Part shown: piece after piece, positions 59,189 to 64,000 of the stretch
Layout of the letters: every line of letters starts with the position of its first letter
How positions within the stretch are numbered: position 1 is the stretch's first letter
Assembly (NCBI GenBank): GCA_030998225.1
Contig: JAPYXD010000680.1
Coordinates: forward strand, 18,054,501 to 18,118,500
Reading direction: 5' to 3'
Source of the DNA: Diplolepis rosae
Lineage: Eukaryota > Arthropoda > Insecta > Hymenoptera > Diplolepididae
Length of the DNA: 64,000 nucleotides
The notes under the pieces: generated by a model
Databases searched by the model: none
What the model was told of the DNA's origin: nothing
Seen by the model: only the letters and a program-made list of their open reading frames with translations
Made by a program: the position numbers and the translations under genes

Positions 59189-59655
59189 TTTTCTACTAGC
59201 GGGCCATAAAGTAGACTTTATTGCCCCGTGCGGGGCAAACAAATCCACTTTCTGGCCCGCTAGTAGAAAATAGTATATTATCCAACCGGGGAAAAAGAAG
59301 TTTATTTTGCGAGTGTGGTTGTTACCCTCGCTTTGCTCGGGCATCAAACTTCACACTCGCAAAATAAATTTTTTTTTCCGTAGTTGCACAATGTACTATT
59401 ACATATTTAGGAAATATAACTTCAAAGAATATTCTATCAGACATATAATAGTACATTGTGCAACTAGGGGAAAAAAAATTTATTTTGCGAGTGTGAAGTT
59501 TGATGCCCGAGCAAAGCGAGGGTAACAACCACACGAGTAAAATAAATGTTTTTCCCGTGTTGCACACGATTTTTTTCTACTATAGGGCCAGAAAGTGGAT
59601 TTGTTTGCCTCGCACGGGGCAATAAAGTCCACTTTATGGCCCGCTAGTAGAAAAA
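59189..59655. repeat. Composite palindromic element
   Basis: TTTTCTACTAGCGGGCC at the left is repeated inverted at the right end. Within each arm the order is repeated in mirror image: AAAGTAGACTTTATTGCCCC, then GCGAGTGTGGTTGTTACCCT with CTTTGCTCGGGCATC, then TTGCACAATGTACTATTA. Part of the left arm is itself an inverted duplicate, with CGGGCC at both 59200 and 59253. The open frames here are products of the palindrome. Confidence 0.8.
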
Positions 59656-59659
59656 AGGA

Positions 59660-60360
59660 ATTTGAGGCTTCACTGTTATGACCTAATAAACATTTATTGT
59701 TAGTTCTTTGAATAATTGTACAATATCAATTTTTTTGTAAACATTTTTGCAAGTTTTCAGTATCACTTCCTTTACAACCATGAGGGTGATACTTATCATA
59801 AGAGCAAGTAAAACATACATTTTATCGACACCAGGAACATTTAATAAACGCTACATTGCTACATGAATTACTTACTCGGCGCGTGCGAAAACTACTACTG
59901 AAGATAAATGAGAAAGTTTCTTTTTCTTTTATTAATGTATGCTTCGTCTGTGAAAATGTATTTTTGAAAATTAATAATAATCGGAGTCGCGACCTTGGAG
60001 CGTCCTTGACCTCGTCGCTGCACAAATGTCATAGGCAACTTTGTGGGGAGACTTCGGCTATCTGAGTTGTCTGAAATAAAAAAAATAAAATATGCCTATA
60101 ATTTGTGTTACCTTCGCTATGTTTTCCCCAATGGGATTTTTTTTATTTTTAAATTTATTAAAATTATGCGATTGTTCATAAAAAATTCGAATTTTGTCCT
60201 ATTTTTTGACCTATCAGAGGCTGTAAAAATGGAACAAAACCAACATTTTAAAATCATACTCGGGAAAAAATAGCGACATATTTTTGAATTACTGAAAAAA
60301 ATTTGACCAAATTCTATAAATGTTTCTAGTAGAAGTCATAAAATGTACCAGTCGTGCGCT
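59660..60360. other. Short repeats, otherwise unassigned
   Basis: 59868-59892 is the inverse of 58850-58874 (TTTCGCACGCGCCGAGTAAG). 59994-60010 matches part of the 165-bp repeat. No gene. Confidence 0.45.
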
Positions 60361-60364
60361 TGTA

Positions 60365-60910
60365 CCAGTCGTTGCGCTGTCGAGCATATTTTACGTAAAA
60401 TTAAGAAAATTACTTTATATTTTTGTGTTCAAGTTGGAGATATCGTTGAACATAAGGTTATTATTCATCTCTCATAACAAATTTTTAATGTAAATGCTTA
60501 CTCAAAAATGCTAAAAAATAAAATATTCCGGAATGTTCAAATCGTAGTTCATAAAATGACTATGTGCTTATTTTTTATGCAAATGGAACTCTTCTCGCAT
60601 TTAAGTATTTATATCAATTTATTTGACATCAATTTTGAAAGTTTTTGATTTATATTTGTGATAACCCTTATATAACAATAAATAATACAATAATAAATTT
60701 CTTGCGCAAAGACTGGGCCAAACGCATTTTATCATATTTTCGACTATTTGTTAATAAGTGTTGAAAATTTTCAGAATAATAAGCTTTGCAATACAAATCA
60801 AAAGTGTCTTTCAAAATGTGATTCGATTAATATGACGAAAAATTTTATTTTTCTATAATTAAATTCAATAATCTTTCGAAGGCTTTCCTTAACCGCGCAA
60901 CGACTGGTAC
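60365..60910. mobile_element. Probable MITE with GTACCAGTCGTTGCGC ends
   Basis: GTACCAGTCGTTGCGC at 60365 pairs with GCGCAACGACTGGTACC ending near 60912. A partial extra copy of the end lies just left of it (GTACCAGTCGTGCGC near 60347). The interior is AT-rich and non-coding. Confidence 0.6.
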
Positions 60911-60914
60911 CTTA

Positions 60915-62930
60915 CCACATAGTTTAAAAAAGACAAATTTTGAGAAATCGTGTTTAAAGATAAATGACGGTGTAAAACGTGATTGGAAAAACTTACGATT
61001 TAATTGGCAATACTAGGACCGTATTCCTGATAATATCTAGACTCGAAATATGCAACAACAAAAAAATTGATTTTGCAAAACCGCGAAGGTGGACGACCCC
61101 CTTAATTCCTGAATTTTCAACGTTCTCCAGAATAAAACTTTTTTTTTCTTATTCTCATATGGGGTTGTACTGTGCAACCTAATCAAGAATCATGAAAACA
61201 CGAAAACCATGAGAAATATAATATATTGTATTTTAGTCTTCTGTTTTCTGATTTGGCACTGAGGAGAGCCTATTTGCGGTGAAAACGCTTGCCAACTTTT
61301 GTTAGTTCTTGTTTAGATAACACAATCTGACTACAAGCCAAAAAAATAAAGAAAAAAATGTTCTCTTCTAGATCCAGAATCTTTAAACACACTGTTTCAC
61401 TTGATTTGCAATTCAAACTAATAAAACATATACCTGGCAATTTGTCAGACAAATTGGATTGATCAGAAATTATAAACTAACTCGAGAGGTTGGAAAATAC
61501 AAATCACCTACATTTGGAAGTTCTGTGGAATCATTATATTTATTCAAAGATCTCTAGAATGGCTAAATTACGTGACTTGTGATCCAAATTCATAAAAAAC
61601 ATAGCTACTATGTTGTCGGATTAACCGAATTTACGTGAAAAGCTCAATTTACACAATAGGAGAAAAAATACGAATTTCTCCGCACGCGTTCAACGTTCTC
61701 TATTAGTTTCATAAATTATTATCGTATCCCCCGTTATTTTAGAGCTATTTTAAATGTTCTATTTTTGAATTTTTTTTCATTGATCCTCTGGCTGTATGTT
61801 TTTTTACTCTGTATCATCTAAACACCTTAATCCTTACAGCTAGATTAACTGAGTAGCAATGATTAAAATTTTTACTAAAACTTACAAAATCCGATTAGTT
61901 GCTCCGTTTTGAACCCAGGACTATTTTGATGTATTCCCACATTGTATCGATCTTATAATAGAAGTTAACAATACGTTTTTGTAAAACTTACTAATGGCGT
62001 TAATTTCTATTACTATTTGTCCAATTTACTTATTACAAAAATATATATTTACAAATTATATGACATTAAACACTATTTTATATTCTTCGAGGAACTACAA
62101 ACACGTGGCCGACTATTGGTTGTTGGCCGAAATCTAGTTCCATTACCCCATAATCTTGAAATGTTACGTAGAAAACTTTTCCAACTTCTTCCTTCTACTT
62201 AACGCAATATAGCGTTTTAACTGGTCCTTTTCTCCTCCTTGAATGCGTTACAAAAATTTTAAACATCTCTTAACCTAAAGAGGGGGACTGGTGACTTGAA
62301 ACTGATTAAGCTTCACTGAAAATACGGGGAAATGAAATAGAAAAGAGAGAGACTTTTGTTGAGTGGAGTGGGGTGTAGGTTCTCTTACGACTAAACCCTC
62401 GAGCAACTTTACGTTTCGTGGCTCAATCAAACTTTCTGGGGATTTACAGAAGTAGATAGCGAGTCCTTCTGGAATACAGCAAGATCATCGCTTGATTCAA
62501 CAGATCGCAATGGACCCCCTACAGACCTAGCCACTTCACCCCTACGACAGGAAATCGTGGGGGCAGTAATCGTTCGTCGTTAAGGGGCAACGCACAATGC
62601 GTGCCAGGACGCGATTCCATGATACCACCCCTATTGTCTATCAGATCTATTCTCTGTCTCCCTCAGCCCCAGACAGGTTTCTTTTCTAGGGGTTAAGTCC
62701 ATGACGACTGACTGCGGTTTAACCTCGACGATTTGACACGCTCAAACGCATCCGTTGTTTAGCTCTTTTCGAAATCTCCTCCCCGGGTTCTTCAACCTGG
62801 AGGACCTGAGTTTTAGTGGTTTCGATTTAATGAAAGCCTGCTTGATATCATGCTATAAAATGAAATAAAAGGTCAAGGAAGAAGTAGGCAAAGAAAGAAT
62901 AACTAAAGTTATGTCTTAAGTATAATCAGA
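60915..62930. other. Anonymous sequence with a GC-elevated block
   Basis: 61040-61140 resembles 51130-51215 (ATGCAACAACAAAAAAAT and a GACCCCCTTAAT block). 62210-62830 is GC-elevated without an identified gene. A plus-strand frame at 62017-62202 (RGRLLVVGRNLVPLPHN) is unassigned. Confidence 0.35.
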
Positions 62931-62932
62931 AA

Positions 62933-63629
62933 TTTTAGTCAGGCCGTGTTCGCGAGCATAGGCGATAGCGGCCACTATACTTTGATCCTGTTTTGAGCTT
63001 ACGCCAGATGGCGCCGAAGTATAATTTCTTAAACCTCACCCCGCTGACCATCGCACCGTAGTTGCATCACTAATGGTCACTAAAATGTGCTAAGATGCTA
63101 ACGGATAGGAATAAACTTGGAGGTTTAATAAAACTATTTAAGTAATTATTATTAAGTAAGTATTCGAATCGCATTGATAAACTTGCTTTTTGTGATTGCA
63201 GTTTTCTGATAAGTGCATCCTTACATACATGGAGTATTATTATTTCAATGTATATATTTGTAATTTCGCGACTCTTGGGTGATCATCTCTATTTGTGTTT
63301 AGCCTGACAGTACTCTGCGATACATAATTAAAACTCCATGTATGTGAGGATGCACTCATCAGGAAACTGCAATCACAAAACGCAAGATTATCAATACGAT
63401 TCGAATAATTACTCCATAATAATTACTTACATAATTTTATTTAACCTCAAAGTTTATTCCGATTTCATTATTTCCTAAATTATCTGGACATGATCTGAAT
63501 ATGATCTGAACATGATCTGAACAGTCATCTATTATCTTCTTTTAGGGTTTTGAGCTTACGCCAGATGGCTCTGACGAAATCTATGTTGGGCCACCACTAA
63601 AGCATTACGCGGGCATGGCCTGATTTTAG
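62933..63629. mobile_element. Foldback element with CAGGCC ends
   Basis: The outer ends are TTTTAGTCAGGCCGTG and the inverse of TAAAATCAGGCCATGC. TTTTGAGCTTACGCCAGATG occurs at 62993 and again, in direct orientation, near 63547. Between these, 63105-63240 and 63335-63465 are inverted arms of about 130 bp (AACTCCATGTATGTGAGGAT type). Confidence 0.75.
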
Positions 63630-63654
63630 TTAACTGCAGTAAGAGTTTTATTGC

Positions 63655-63830
63655 TCTCCATATTTTTTTTTCTTTTTTGTTTTTCCATTTGGTCATGGGA
63701 GATAGAGAATGCATTTACGCACGTTGTGTGGGACTCGGCCGAAGCAATACTCACTAAACTCAAAACTCACCTGCTTTCCCACCAGCCCATGCCCCCGGGA
63801 CTGCGTTAGCTTTAAGGTAGTTAACCTACA
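63655..63830 (-). mobile_element. 3' tail of an R1-like element
   Basis: On the minus strand it matches the 3' region of the element at 47.1-47.3 kb (CGGCCGAGTCCCACAC, GTAAATGCATTCTC) and ends in an A-rich tail near 63660. It is a separate truncated insertion. Confidence 0.75.
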
Positions 63831-64000
63831 CTTCTGGCGCCAATCATAGCGGCCACACTGGGTCGTCCACGACCCCAACCACATAATCGTGAATTTTGAG
63901 CAAATTAGTTTTTTAAGATGAAAAAATTCATAGTTGGTCTTTAACAAATTATTTGTAAGGTAATTCATGTGGCTTGCAAAATTTTTATTATTTAAAACGA

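Noticed and set aside
59307..59567. Similar open frames on both strands (VWLLPSLCSGIKLHTRKINF)
   Set aside because: The two frames mirror each other because the DNA is palindromic; no start context or homology.
62480..62830. Ribosomal RNA fragment
   Set aside because: The GC-elevated block does not match any conserved rRNA stretch I recognise.

Overview
This window looks like a stretch of an insect nuclear genome. The sequence is strongly AT-rich, genes are interrupted by introns with GT/AG borders, and the dispersed repeats are typical arthropod DNA transposons (mariner, Tc1, TTAA-specific foldback elements) plus remnants of an R1-like non-LTR retrotransposon. A hymenopteran is plausible from the repeat types, but nothing in the window proves the order. 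There is no bacterial operon, rRNA, CRISPR array or phage module. Most of the 64 kb is repeats; only a few coding loci can be supported.

The main coding content is a duplicated locus on the minus strand (copy 1 about 590-6925, copy 2 about 30866-38345). Each copy holds one four-exon gene for a secreted, chymotrypsin-fold (S1) protein. In both copies the catalytic His and Ser are replaced while the catalytic Asp is kept, so both are predicted to be serine-protease homologues without activity. Exon lengths and intron phases are the same in the two copies. The copies differ by element insertions: a 2-kb repeat in intron 1 of copy 1, a 2.8-kb segment in intron 1 of copy 2, and a foldback element in intron 2 of copy 2.

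Other coding traces are a THAP zinc-finger exon (41064-41436, minus, with a frame break), a terminal exon of an unrecognised gene (9717-9982, minus), a decayed coding strip (9200-9562, plus), four broken mariner elements (7648-8915, 10915-12056, 13841-15545, 53248-54129), a broken Tc1 transposase (15601-16554, minus), and an internally deleted R1-like element (47135-49097, minus) with a second zinc-knuckle fragment near 54.6 kb and a second 3' tail near 63.7 kb.

The most striking non-coding signal is a repeat family of about 1.4 kb (three long copies, two diverged copies and several head fragments). It starts with ACATTCTCATCATG, carries a GTCT microsatellite-like block and four degenerate units of about 150 bp, and ends in a GC-rich tail built from small hairpins with a GCGAAGC core. 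Comparing the duplicated locus gives a filled and an empty site for one copy. The same logic proves a TTAA target for a 670-bp foldback family with four copies. Many further palindromic elements lie between 13 and 64 kb, several nested in one another.
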